DNA of 64,000 nucleotides from Variovorax paradoxus NBRC 15149 (GCF_001591365.1 NZ_BCUT01000007.1:620001-684000), one strand, 5' to 3'. Shown: positions 18,303 through 28,398, numbered from the stretch's first letter. Numbers and translations: made by a program. The notes: generated by a model from the letters alone, not told the origin.

Positions 18303-18450
18303 GGAGGCTCCTGAAGTCATTGAATTGGCGCGCTTGCGATAGCGGGGGAAACGGCGTGCGTTCCTAGAATTTTTAGGGGTTCGGCGGGCCGGAGTATGGC
18401 CACCGGACGCGCAGGCAGGAATTCCGATTAACCCGGTGTGGAGACAAAAA

Positions 18451-20304
18451 ATGGACAAGGCACTGACAGCAGCGGTACGCGCCCGGCCAGAAAACCAGCG
18501 CATGGCGGCAACGACCACAGCGGCGGCGGCGCGGGCACTGGCCGCGGCGGCCTGCCTGGCCCTCGCGGCCTGCGGCGGCGGCTCCTCGGGCGGGTCGTTC
18601 TCGTTCCTGCCGGCCGCACCGCCTGCACCGCCGCCCCCGGCCGCGCCGCCGCCGGCCGCCGATGGGCCCATGGTGCGCCAGACCACCGCCGGCAAGATCG
18701 AGGGCGTGGACGACAGCGCCAGCTCGGGCACCTGGTTCTGGAAGGGCGTTCCCTTCGCGCAGCCGCCGGTCGGCGCGCTGCGCTGGCGTGCGCCGGTGGA
18801 ACCCGAGGCCTGGAGCGGCATCCGCCCGGCCGCGAAGTTCGGCAATGCCTGCCTGCAGATCGGCCGGCTCTTCAGCCCCGGCGCCAACAACACCTACGAC
18901 GCCACCATCGGCACCACGCTGGGCAAGCCGGTCGGCAGCGAGGACTGCCTGTTCGTCAACATCTGGCGGCCCGCGACGGACGAGCGGAACCTGCCGGTGC
19001 TGCTGTTCGTGCACGGCGGCAGCAATATTTCGGGCTACACGGCCGATCCGCTCTACGACGGCGCCCGGCTCGCGAAGGCCGCCAACGCGGTGGTCGTCAC
19101 CGCCAGCTACCGCCTGGGCATCCTGGGCTTCCTGAACATGCCGCAGCTGCGCCCGGGCGGCAGCGCGGGAGACGACTCGGGCAACTTCGCGCTGCTCGAC
19201 AACATGGCGGCGCTGCGCTTCATCAAGAACAACATCGCGAACTTCGGCGGCGATCCGGGCAACGTCACGCTGTCGGGCGAATCGGCCGGCGCCACCAACC
19301 TGCTGGCGGTGATGACCTCGCCGATGGCCAAGGGCCTGTTCCACAAGGCCTTCGAGATGAGCGGCGGCATCTCGCTCGCGAGCAACCTGCCGCCAGGCAC
19401 GCTGCCGACCCTGGCGCCGGCAGCGGCTTCGCTCGCGCAGGGGCAGTCGATCCTCGAGAAGCTGCTCGTGGCCGACGGCACCGCCGCCGACGCGGCCGCC
19501 GCCAAGGCCTACATCGGCACGCGCACGCCGGCGCAGATTGCCGAGTACCTGCGCGCCCAGGAGGGTGGGGCGATGCTGGCCACGGTGGTCGCCAACGGCC
19601 TGGGCAGCGTCGCGCCGATTCCCGACGGCACGGTGCTGCCGGCCGATCCGATCGGCGCCATCGCGGCCGGCAACTACGCCAAGGTGCCGATGCTGGCCGG
19701 CAACACGCGCGACGAGGGCAAGCTCTTCGCCGCGCTGCTGGGAACCATCGGCTTCCCGAAGCCGGGCTGGATCGTCACCGATGCCCAGCGCTTCTCGATG
19801 ATGTTCAACTTCGACCCCGATGCACCGCCCACGCTCACGGTGGCCGACATCATCGATGCGTCCTACCTTCCGGTAGACACGCCCGGCACCGGCTACAACG
19901 CGGCCACCGCCGTCATCACGAAAGGCCTGTTCGAGGCCAACCGCGACAACCTGCTCAACACCATGAAGACGCAGCAGTCGAACATCTGGCACTACCGCCT
20001 CGACTGGGCGCAGGAGCCCTCGCCGTGGAACGACGTGTACGGGGCCGCGCATGCCTTCGACCTGCCGTTCGTGTTCGGCAACTTCAGCGGCTCGCTGCTC
20101 AGCAACGTGATGGGCGGCAAGGCCAACCAGGCGGGCCGGCTCGCGCTGTCCAGGGCGGTGATGGCCAGCGTCGGCGCCTTCATGCGCAAGGGCGACCCGA
20201 ACACGCCCGAACTTGGTGCAACCTGGGCGACATGGCCGTCGCAGCTGCGGCTCGACGCCACGCCCTCGGCGGCCGTGGTCACGCCGGCGCAGGCCGTGCC
20301 TTGA
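18451..20304 (+). CDS. Type-B carboxylesterase, predicted lipoprotein
   Basis: 617-residue alpha/beta hydrolase of the carboxylesterase type-B family. The N-terminus ends in a lipobox (LALAAC, Cys41 from this start, or Cys24 if translation begins at the second ATG), then a Gly/Ser and Pro/Ala-rich linker, so the enzyme is probably anchored in the outer membrane or periplasm. Oxyanion motif VHGGSN, nucleophile GESAGA (Ser about 278), acid in NTRDEG and the His motif AAHAFDLPFVF are all present. GGAGA lies 6 nt before the ATG. Substrate unknown; ester hydrolysis could feed the acyl-CoA genes downstream. Divergent AraC gene at 17226. Confidence 0.92.
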   Translation: MDKALTAAVRARPENQRMAATTTAAAARALAAAACLALAACGGGSSGGSFSFLPAAPPAPPPPAAPPPAADGPMVRQTTAGKIEGVDDSASSGTWFWKGVPFAQPPVGALRWRAPVEPEAWSGIRPAAKFGNACLQIGRLFSPGANNTYDATIGTTLGKPVGSEDCLFVNIWRPATDERNLPVLLFVHGGSNISGYTADPLYDGARLAKAANAVVVTASYRLGILGFLNMPQLRPGGSAGDDSGNFALLDNMAALRFIKNNIANFGGDPGNVTLSGESAGATNLLAVMTSPMAKGLFHKAFEMSGGISLASNLPPGTLPTLAPAAASLAQGQSILEKLLVADGTAADAAAAKAYIGTRTPAQIAEYLRAQEGGAMLATVVANGLGSVAPIPDGTVLPADPIGAIAAGNYAKVPMLAGNTRDEGKLFAALLGTIGFPKPGWIVTDAQRFSMMFNFDPDAPPTLTVADIIDASYLPVDTPGTGYNAATAVITKGLFEANRDNLLNTMKTQQSNIWHYRLDWAQEPSPWNDVYGAAHAFDLPFVFGNFSGSLLSNVMGGKANQAGRLALSRAVMASVGAFMRKGDPNTPELGATWATWPSQLRLDATPSAAVVTPAQAVP

Positions 20305-20372
20305 TCGGGCGCATCAATGAGCCGCTCCGTTCAATCCGGCAGTGCGGGTTTGTGTCATTGTGGAAGTGGCCG

Positions 20373-20403
20373 AAGCTTGCGTGAATCCGTTGTCCGCAAG
20401 CTT
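20373..20403. promoter_or_regulatory. Perfect 9 bp inverted repeat before the acyl-CoA synthetase
   Basis: AAGCTTGCG and CGCAAGCTT are separated by 13 bp, 31 bp before the next ATG. No T-run follows, so it is either a regulator site or a weak terminator of the esterase gene. Confidence 0.5.
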
Positions 20404-20434
20404 TCATGAAGTCATTTCAAAAAGGAGTCCGTAG

Positions 20435-22078
<1,644 letters not shown>

Positions 22079-22120
22079 CCCCCCGCCAAGGCCCGGCCGC
22101 GCTGTCGCGCATGCGATAGC

Positions 22121-22140
22121 AAGGCCGCTTCGGCGGCCTT
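22121..22140 (+). terminator. Hairpin after the acyl-CoA synthetase
   Basis: AAGGCCGC/TTCG/GCGGCCTT, a perfect 8 bp stem with a very stable UUCG loop, 42 bp after the stop. A C/T-rich stretch follows rather than a clean T-run. A related but decayed sequence is found at the same place before the second binding-protein gene. Confidence 0.6.
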
Positions 22141-22218
22141 CCTTCCGGGCAATCCCTGTGCGGCGAAGAAAAGGGCGCTTGTACGCTGGCATCCCGCCTT
22201 TCACTCCGGAGACTCTTC

Positions 22219-23448
22219 ATGCAATTTGCCATCAAGTCAGCAGCCGCCTGTGCCATGTTGGTCGGCATGACGGCCGCACTCGCCCAGAAGGGCGAGACCG
22301 TCAAGATCGCCTGGCTCGATCCGCTGTCGGGCCTGATGGCGGCGGTGGGAACCAACCAGCTCAAGACCACGCAGTTCCTGGCCGAAGAGTTCAACAAGAA
22401 GAATGCCTCGGGCGTGAAGTTCGAGATCATCGCCATCGACAACAAGCTCAGCCCGCAAGAGACGACCGCGGCGCTGCGCTCGGCGCAGGACCAGGGTGCG
22501 CGCTACATCACCCAGGGCAACGGCTCGGGCCCGGCGCTTGCGATCATCGACGCCGTCGAGAAGAACAACGCGCGCAATCCCGGCAAGGAACTGCTTTACC
22601 TGAACTACGCGGCGGTCGACCCCGACCTCACCAACAGCAAGTGCAGCTACTGGCACTTCCGGCTCGACGCCGACACCTCGATGAAGATGGAAGCGCTGAC
22701 CACCTGGATGAAGGACCAGCCCGACATCAAGAAGGTCTACATCCTCGGCCAGAACTATTCGCACGGCCAGCAGGTGTCGAAGTTCGCCAAGGAAGACCTG
22801 AAGGCCAAGCGCCCTGACATCCAGATCGTGGGCGACGACCTGCACCCGCTCGCGCAGGTGCGCGACTTCTCGCCCTACATCGCCAAGATCAAGGCCTCGG
22901 GCGCCGACACGGTCATCACGGGCAACTGGGGCTCCGACCTGTCGCTGCTCATCAAGGCGGCGAACGACTCGGGGCTGGACGTCAAGTTCCTGACGTACTA
23001 CGCGCCGGGCGCCGGCACGCCCACGGCCATGGGCGCCACCTCGGCAGGCAAGGTCTACACGGTGGCCTATGCCCACTACAACATGGGCGGCGAGATCCAG
23101 CGGCTTCTTGCCGGCTACAAGAAGAAGATGAACGACGACCTGACGCAGTCCTCGATCTATCACACGTTCGCATTGCTCGATGCCGCTTTCGTCCAGACCA
23201 AATCGACCGATCCGGTCAAGGTCGCGGCCGCACTCGAAGGCATGAAGATCAAGAGCTTCAATGGCGAAGTCGAGATGCGCAAGGCGGATCACCAGCTGCA
23301 GCAGGGCCTCTACATCTCGCGCTGGGAAAAGGCCAGCGCCAAGTACCCCTACGACGCCGAGAACACCGGCTACACGAATGTCCCCGTGAAGTACTACGAG
23401 TCGTATGTGGCGAGCACGCCCACCACCTGCCAGATGAAGCGCCCCTGA
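22219..23448 (+). CDS. Branched-chain-type ABC transporter binding protein, copy 1
   Basis: 409-residue periplasmic binding protein of the LivK/HAAT (Peripla_BP_6) family with a signal peptide of about 22 residues (ending TAALA, mature QKGETVKIAW). The first ~230 residues are almost the same as in the next gene; differences cluster at about 240-330, the second lobe, so ligand choice may differ. The family binds branched-chain amino acids, amides, urea or aromatic and other carboxylates. The neighbouring acyl-CoA ligase and beta-oxidation genes make an organic acid plausible here, as inference only. Two 14 bp palindromes follow its stop. Confidence 0.9.
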   Translation: MQFAIKSAAACAMLVGMTAALAQKGETVKIAWLDPLSGLMAAVGTNQLKTTQFLAEEFNKKNASGVKFEIIAIDNKLSPQETTAALRSAQDQGARYITQGNGSGPALAIIDAVEKNNARNPGKELLYLNYAAVDPDLTNSKCSYWHFRLDADTSMKMEALTTWMKDQPDIKKVYILGQNYSHGQQVSKFAKEDLKAKRPDIQIVGDDLHPLAQVRDFSPYIAKIKASGADTVITGNWGSDLSLLIKAANDSGLDVKFLTYYAPGAGTPTAMGATSAGKVYTVAYAHYNMGGEIQRLLAGYKKKMNDDLTQSSIYHTFALLDAAFVQTKSTDPVKVAAALEGMKIKSFNGEVEMRKADHQLQQGLYISRWEKASAKYPYDAENTGYTNVPVKYYESYVASTPTTCQMKRP

Positions 23449-23469
23449 GCATCCATGTGAATGCGTTTC

Positions 23470-23504
23470 CTACCCGCGGGTAGCAGCTGCCTACCCATGG
23501 GTAG
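23470..23504. promoter_or_regulatory. Two 14 bp perfect palindromes 21 bp apart
   Basis: CTACCCGCGGGTAG (23470-23483) and CTACCCATGGGTAG (23491-23504) share the half-site CTACCC/GGGTAG. Their centres are 21 bp apart, two helical turns, which is typical of cooperative dimer binding on one DNA face. They lie between the two binding-protein genes, 145-180 bp before the second start. The regulator is unknown. Confidence 0.65.
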
Positions 23505-23648
23505 CAACTTGAAGGAATGCAGTGTCGCCTGCGCGATAGAAACGGGCCTTTGCGGCCGCCCCCTCCGGGCATTCCCTGAGGGGTGGGCCTGCAAACGCTT
23601 GTACTCTCGTGCGGCCATTTGAATCGGTTTGACCAGGAGAAATAGATC

Positions 23649-24887
23649 GTGAAGTTCGCTCTGAAAATCGCTACCGCCTCCATCCTTGCAGCGAGCGCCG
23701 CCGGCGCCCTGGCCCAGAAGGGCGAGACCGTGAAGATCGCCTGGCTCGACCCGCTGTCGGGCCTGATGGCGGCCGTTGGCACCAACCAGCTCAAGACCTT
23801 CCAGTTCCTGGCCGAAGAATTCAACAAGAAGAACGCGGCCGGCGTGAAGTTCGAGGTCATCGCCATCGACAACAAGCTGAGCCCGCAGGAAACCACCAGC
23901 GCCCTGCGCTCGGCCATGGACCAGGGCGCACGCTACGTGGTGCAGGGCAACGGCTCCGGCCCGGCGCTGGCCATCATCGACGCGCTCGAGAAGCACAACG
24001 CCCGCAACCCGGGCAAGGAAGTGCTCTACATCAACTACGCGGCCGTCGACCCCGACCTCACCAACAGCAAGTGCAGCTACTGGCACTTCCGCCTCGATGC
24101 CGACACCTCCATGAAGATGGAAGCGCTGACCGCCTTCATGAAGGAGCAGCCCGACATCAAGAAGGTCTACCTCATCAACCAGAACTACTCGCACGGCCAG
24201 CAGGTCTCCAAGTTCGCCAAGCAGAACCTCAAGGACAAGCGGCCCGATGTCGAGATCGTGGGCGACGACCTGCATCCGCTGGCCCAGGTGCGCGACTTCT
24301 CGCCCTACATCGCCAAGATCAAGGCCTCGGGTGCCGACACCGTCATCACCGGCAACTGGGGCTCCGACCTCGCGCTGCTCATCAAGTCGGCCAACGACTC
24401 GGGCCTGAACGTCAAGTTCTACACCTACTACGCCGTGACCAACGGCACGCCCACCGCCATGGGCGCGGCATCGGACGGCAAGGTCTACCAGGTGGGCTAC
24501 AGCCACTACAACGCGCCTGGCCCCGTCCAGCCGCTGATGAACGAGTTCAAGAAGAAGTTCAACGACGACATGTACACCACCGACATCTACACGGTGTACG
24601 CCATGCTCAGCGAAGCCTTCGTGCGCACCAAGTCGACCGAGCCCGTCAAGGTGGCGGCCGCGATGGAAGGCATGAAGTTCAAGAGCTTCAACGGCGATGT
24701 CGAGATGCGCAAGTCCGACCACCAGCTGCAGCAGGGCCTGTGGATCACGCGCTGGCAGAAGGCCGACGCCAAGAACCCCTACAGCCCGGAGAACACCGGC
24801 TACACGCTGGCGCCCGTCAAGTTCTATGAAGCCTACGTGGCGAGCACGCCCACGTCGTGCCAGATGAAGCGGCCCAACAACTCCTGA
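23649..24887 (+). CDS. Branched-chain-type ABC transporter binding protein, copy 2
   Basis: 412 residues; paralogue of the preceding gene with the same signal-peptide layout (ending AGALA, mature QKGETVKIAW) and the same C-terminus (ASTPTSCQMKRP). The upstream 110 bp is also recognisably related between the two copies (GCGATAG, a GGCC-rich hairpin region, a CCGGGCATTCCCT-type block, CGCTTGTAC), so gene and leader were duplicated together. It is followed by an intrinsic terminator and then livHMGF, so this copy is the likely main binding protein of that transporter. Confidence 0.9.
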   Translation: MKFALKIATASILAASAAGALAQKGETVKIAWLDPLSGLMAAVGTNQLKTFQFLAEEFNKKNAAGVKFEVIAIDNKLSPQETTSALRSAMDQGARYVVQGNGSGPALAIIDALEKHNARNPGKEVLYINYAAVDPDLTNSKCSYWHFRLDADTSMKMEALTAFMKEQPDIKKVYLINQNYSHGQQVSKFAKQNLKDKRPDVEIVGDDLHPLAQVRDFSPYIAKIKASGADTVITGNWGSDLALLIKSANDSGLNVKFYTYYAVTNGTPTAMGAASDGKVYQVGYSHYNAPGPVQPLMNEFKKKFNDDMYTTDIYTVYAMLSEAFVRTKSTEPVKVAAAMEGMKFKSFNGDVEMRKSDHQLQQGLWITRWQKADAKNPYSPENTGYTLAPVKFYEAYVASTPTSCQMKRPNNS

Positions 24888-24913
24888 TCGCCCGATCGCG
24901 CGCCGACCGGTCG

Positions 24914-24949
24914 AGGCCCGACTTCAACACTCGGGCCTTTTTCTTTTCT
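24914..24949 (+). terminator. Intrinsic terminator between binding protein 2 and livH
   Basis: Stem AGGCCCGA/TCGGGCCT with a 9 nt loop, followed by TTTTTCTTTTCTT. It sits in the 81 bp gap inside the transporter cluster. It would let the binding protein be made in excess over the membrane parts, a common arrangement. Confidence 0.85.
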
Positions 24950-24968
24950 TACCTGACACGAAAGACCG

Positions 24969-25922
24969 ATGAACGTCGAATTCTTCGTCATCTCGCTGCT
25001 CAACGGCGTCAGCTACGGGCTGCTGCTGTTCATGCTGAGCTCCGGCCTCACGCTGATCTTCAGCATGATGGGCGTGCTCAACTTTGCGCACGCCAGCTTC
25101 TACATGCTGGGCGCCTACATCGCCTACACGCTCTCGGGCATCGTCGGCTTCTGGCCGGCGCTGTTCATCGCGCCGCTCCTGGTGGGCCTCTTGGGCGCGG
25201 CCTTCGAGCGCTACAGCCTGCGCCGGGTCCACAAGTTCGGCCACGTGCCGGAGCTCCTGGTGACCTTCGGGCTTTCGTACCTCATCCTGGAGCTGGTGCA
25301 GCTCGCCTGGGGCCGCTCGACCGTGCCCTACGGCCTGCCGCCGCAACTGCAGGGGCCGCTGTTCTCGCTGTACGGCACGCAGTTTCCCAAGTCGCGCTCG
25401 TTCATCATGCTGGTGGCCGTGCTGATGCTCATCTCGGTGTGGCTGCTGCTCACGCGCACGCGCATCGGCCTGGTGATCCAGGCGGCGCTCAAGCACCCCG
25501 ACATGGTCGAGGCGCTGGGCCACAACGTGCCGCGCGTCTTCATGCTGGTGTTCGGCGGCGGTGCCGCGCTCGCGGGCCTTGCGGGCGTGGTGGGCGGCAA
25601 CACCTACGTCACCGAACCCGCGATGGCGGCGTCGGTGGGCTCGATCATCTTCGTGGTGGTGGTGGTCGGCGGCATGGGCTCGCTGGCCGGGGCGTTCCTG
25701 GCGTCGCTTCTGATCGGCATCATCCAAACCTTCGCGGTGGCCATGGACCAGTCGTTTGCCGGCGGCCTGCAGATGCTGGGCTTCACGGTGACCGACCAGA
25801 CCTTCGGCTACGAGCTGCTCAAGCTCACGATCTCGCAGGTCGCGCCGATCCTGCCGTACCTGTTCCTGGTGCTGATTCTCATCTTCAGGCCCAAGGGTCT
25901 TCTTGGCACCCGGGAGGACTGA
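24969..25922 (+). CDS. livH: Branched-chain-type ABC transporter permease LivH
   Basis: 317-residue inner-membrane permease of the LivH family with about eight hydrophobic segments. Family stretches: LLNGVSYGLLLFMLSSGLTLIFSMMGVLNFAHASFYMLGAY at the start (standard LivH N-terminus) and later GGMGSLAGAFLASLLIGIIQTF. The start is 19 bp after the terminator T-run, so it needs read-through or its own promoter. livM follows after 4 bp. Confidence 0.93.
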   Translation: MNVEFFVISLLNGVSYGLLLFMLSSGLTLIFSMMGVLNFAHASFYMLGAYIAYTLSGIVGFWPALFIAPLLVGLLGAAFERYSLRRVHKFGHVPELLVTFGLSYLILELVQLAWGRSTVPYGLPPQLQGPLFSLYGTQFPKSRSFIMLVAVLMLISVWLLLTRTRIGLVIQAALKHPDMVEALGHNVPRVFMLVFGGGAALAGLAGVVGGNTYVTEPAMAASVGSIIFVVVVVGGMGSLAGAFLASLLIGIIQTFAVAMDQSFAGGLQMLGFTVTDQTFGYELLKLTISQVAPILPYLFLVLILIFRPKGLLGTRED

Positions 25923-25926
25923 AGCC

Positions 25927-27255
25927 ATGACAAGCACAACCACCACGACCACTGCGACCACCACCACGCAGTACTACCGCTTCAAGCCCTGGAACATCGG
26001 GCGCTTCCTGATCTGGTCGCTGTTCGCGATCGTGCTGATCGTCTCGCCGATGCTGTTCAAGAGCAGCCTGGCGCTCACCATGCTCTCGCAGATGGGCTAC
26101 CTGATCATCATCTGCCTGAGCTACAACATCCTGCTGGGGCAGGGCGGCATGCTGAGCTTCGGGCATGCCGTGTATGTCGGGCTCGGTTCCTTCCTTGCGA
26201 TCCATGCGATGAACATGGGCGAGAAGGGCGGGCTGCAGATTCCGCTGGTGGCCATTCCGCTGGTGGGGGGCCTGGCCGGCATGTTCTTTGCCATCCTGCT
26301 GGGCTTCGTCACGACGAAGAAGTCGGGCACCACCTTCGCGATGATCACGCTGGGCATCGGCGAGCTGGTGGCCTCCATGGCGCTGATGTTCCCGAGCTTC
26401 TTCGGCGGCGAGGGCGGCATCACCACCAACCGCGTGTACGGGCCGAGCTTCTTCGGCTTCAACTTCGGCCCGCAGATCCAGGTGTACTACCTGATCGCCG
26501 CCTACTGCTTCGTCTGCACCGCGCTCATGTATGCCTTCACCGGCACGCCGCTCGGGCGCATGCTGAATGCGGTGCGCGACAACCCGGAGCGCGTGGAGTT
26601 CATCGGCTACAACACGCAGCGCGTGCGCTACTTCGCCTTCATCATCGCGGGCTTCTTCGCAGGCATCGGCGGCGGGCTGGCGTCGATCAACTTCGAGATC
26701 GTGAACGCGGCCGACAGCCTGAGCGCCATCCGCTCGGGCGGCTACCTGCTGTTCACCTTCCTGGGCGGCGCGGTGTTCTTCTTCGGGCCGATCATCGGCG
26801 CGGTGCTGCTGGTGTTCGCCTCGATCCTGCTGTCGGAGCTCTCCAAGGCCTGGCAGCTCTACTTCGGCCTGGTGTTCGTGTTCATGGTGATGTTCGCGCC
26901 CGGCGGCATCGCCAGCCTGGTGATGATGAACCTGCGGGTTGCCAGGTTCGGCAAGTTCGGCCGCTTCTGGCTGCTGTACGTCGCGCTCGCGGTGGCACTG
27001 GTGCCGGTGGTGGTGGGCGCCGCCGCGCTGATCGAGATGATCTATCACATCCAGCTCAATGCGGCGCTCGGACCCAACCTGAACTACTTCGGCGTGGCGA
27101 TCGATACATCCTCTGCGGCAAGCTGGCTCGGCGCCGCCGCGATCCTGGCCGTGGGCCTGGCTGCGCTGGAGGTGGCGCGCCGGCGCTTCGTGCGTGTCTG
27201 GGGCCAGGCGCAGGAAGAGATCGAAGCAGAAATCAAGCGCCGGGAGGCTGCGTAA
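25927..27255 (+). CDS. livM: Branched-chain-type ABC transporter permease LivM
   Basis: 442 residues, LivM family, partner of LivH. Core motifs: SYNILLGQGGMLSFGHAVYVGLG, the cytoplasmic loop TPLGRMLNAVRDNPERVEFIGY, and SLSAIRSGGYLLFTFLGGAVFFFGPIIG. The N-terminus is odd: residues 2-14 are almost all Thr (MTSTTTTTTATTTT). The C-terminus has an extra membrane segment and a basic tail, making it longer than most LivM proteins (about 320-430). The ATG at 25927 is used because GGAGGA lies just before it; an in-frame ATG at 25903 would overlap livH. Its stop overlaps livG by 1 bp. Confidence 0.92.
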   Translation: MTSTTTTTTATTTTQYYRFKPWNIGRFLIWSLFAIVLIVSPMLFKSSLALTMLSQMGYLIIICLSYNILLGQGGMLSFGHAVYVGLGSFLAIHAMNMGEKGGLQIPLVAIPLVGGLAGMFFAILLGFVTTKKSGTTFAMITLGIGELVASMALMFPSFFGGEGGITTNRVYGPSFFGFNFGPQIQVYYLIAAYCFVCTALMYAFTGTPLGRMLNAVRDNPERVEFIGYNTQRVRYFAFIIAGFFAGIGGGLASINFEIVNAADSLSAIRSGGYLLFTFLGGAVFFFGPIIGAVLLVFASILLSELSKAWQLYFGLVFVFMVMFAPGGIASLVMMNLRVARFGKFGRFWLLYVALAVALVPVVVGAAALIEMIYHIQLNAALGPNLNYFGVAIDTSSAASWLGAAAILAVGLAALEVARRRFVRVWGQAQEEIEAEIKRREAA

Positions 27256-28031
27256 TGAGCGCGCAATATGCACTGGAACTGAAGTCGCTGCGCAAGAATT
27301 TCGGCAAGACCGAAATCATCCGCGGCGTGGACCTGGCCGTGAAGGCCGGGGAACGCGTGGCCATCATCGGCCCCAACGGAGCGGGCAAGTCGACGCTGTT
27401 CAACCTGATCAGCGGACGGCTCGCACCCACGAGCGGCGAGGTGCTGCTGAACGGCGAGCGCATCGACGGCAAGAAGCCCTACGAGATCAACCGGCTGGGC
27501 CTGTCGCGCAGCTTCCAGATCACCAACATCTTCCCAAAGCTCAGCGTGTTCGAGAACCTGCGCTGCGGCGTGCTGTGGAGCCTGGGCTACCGCTACACCT
27601 TCCTGCGCTTTCTCTCGAACCTGGACGACGCCAACGCGCGCACCGAAGAGCTCATCAAGCAGATCGGCCTGCAGCGCAAGCGCGACGTGCATGCGGTGAA
27701 CCTCACCTATGCGGAGCAGCGCGCGCTCGAGATCGGCGTGACCATTGCGGGCGGCGCCGGTGTGATTCTTCTGGACGAGCCCACGGCGGGCATGAGCAAG
27801 ACCGAGACGGCGCACTTCATCTCGCTCATCAAGCACGTGACGGTCGGCAAGACGCTGCTGACGGTGGAGCACGACATGGGCGTGGTCTTCGGGCTGGCCG
27901 ACAAGATCGCGGTGGTGGTATATGGCGAGGTCATTGCCTTCGACACGCCGGCTGCCGTTCGCGCCAATGCGCGGGTTCAGGAGGCGTATCTGGGGTCTTC
28001 CGTTGCCGATGCGCAGGGGGCGGGGCATTGA
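27255..28031 (+). CDS. livG: Branched-chain-type ABC transporter ATPase LivG (altered signature motif)
   Basis: 258-residue ATPase. Walker A GPNGAGKST (39-47) is canonical; Walker B with catalytic Glu (VILLDEP) and the switch His (TVEHDMG) are present. The ABC signature, normally L-S/A-Y-G-Q-Q in LivG, reads L-T-Y-A-E-Q (150-155), losing the conserved Gly. The neighbouring text (RALEIGVTIAGGAGVI) also departs from the usual RRLEIARAL. Together with the LivF Walker A change this damages one of the two ATP sites of the heterodimer. A 280 bp repeat element separates it from livF. Confidence 0.92.
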   Translation: MSAQYALELKSLRKNFGKTEIIRGVDLAVKAGERVAIIGPNGAGKSTLFNLISGRLAPTSGEVLLNGERIDGKKPYEINRLGLSRSFQITNIFPKLSVFENLRCGVLWSLGYRYTFLRFLSNLDDANARTEELIKQIGLQRKRDVHAVNLTYAEQRALEIGVTIAGGAGVILLDEPTAGMSKTETAHFISLIKHVTVGKTLLTVEHDMGVVFGLADKIAVVVYGEVIAFDTPAAVRANARVQEAYLGSSVADAQGAGH

Positions 28032-28068
28032 TGAATTCCTGCTTTTCTTTGCATTGCGTTGTTCGCCG

Positions 28069-28360
28069 TTCGGGGCGCGCTCCCGCCGACGGGGCACCTT
28101 GCTCCGCGAATGTCCTCCGGCCTGCGGCCTCCCCCTTGATTTCGCTGCGCAAGGCACCCCATCGACGGGAGCGTTGGACAGAGCGGTTGTTGATCGACCG
28201 GCACAAGCGCTGCGCCCAGCGTGCACAGGGCATCGGGTGCTCCCCGCAGCGAAATAAAGGAGGAGCCGAAGGCGGGGGACATTCGCGGAGGGGAGTACCC
28301 GGTGGCCTGTGCACGCGCCCTGGACAAGAGCGCCCAGAACAACAACGCCAAGAACACAAG
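28069..28360 (+). repeat. Nested-palindrome dispersed element, copy A
   Basis: Fills most of the 367 bp between livG and livF; there is no gene here. The left arm (28078-28173) and right arm (28221-28314) each fold back on themselves with about 25 bp imperfect outer stems. Their inner parts, with GCGAATGTCC and its complement GGACATTCGC, are reverse complements of one another. A conserved tail, ACAACGCCAAGAACACA, follows. It begins 38 bp after the livG stop, in the sense direction. Several short open frames cross it, but they recur only because the repeat recurs. Confidence 0.9.
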
Positions 28361-28398
28361 CAACCCGCAACACAACAACACGCCGCGGAGCCATTGAC

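Noticed and set aside
18373..20052. A 559-codon minus-strand frame opposite the carboxylesterase
   Set aside because: Arg/Gly/Ala-rich, no family match; the esterase has a complete catalytic triad.
23449..23648. The paired palindromes as a CRISPR-like or terminator array
   Set aside because: Only two units, each a perfect 14 bp palindrome without a loop or T-run, with no spacers; an operator is more likely.
28057..28380. Short open frames in the repeat elements giving similar peptides at four loci (SGRAPADG..., LLRECPPACG...)
   Set aside because: They look conserved only because the DNA repeat is conserved. All frames of the element are open in places, copies differ by frameshifting indels, and there is no consistent start or ribosome site.
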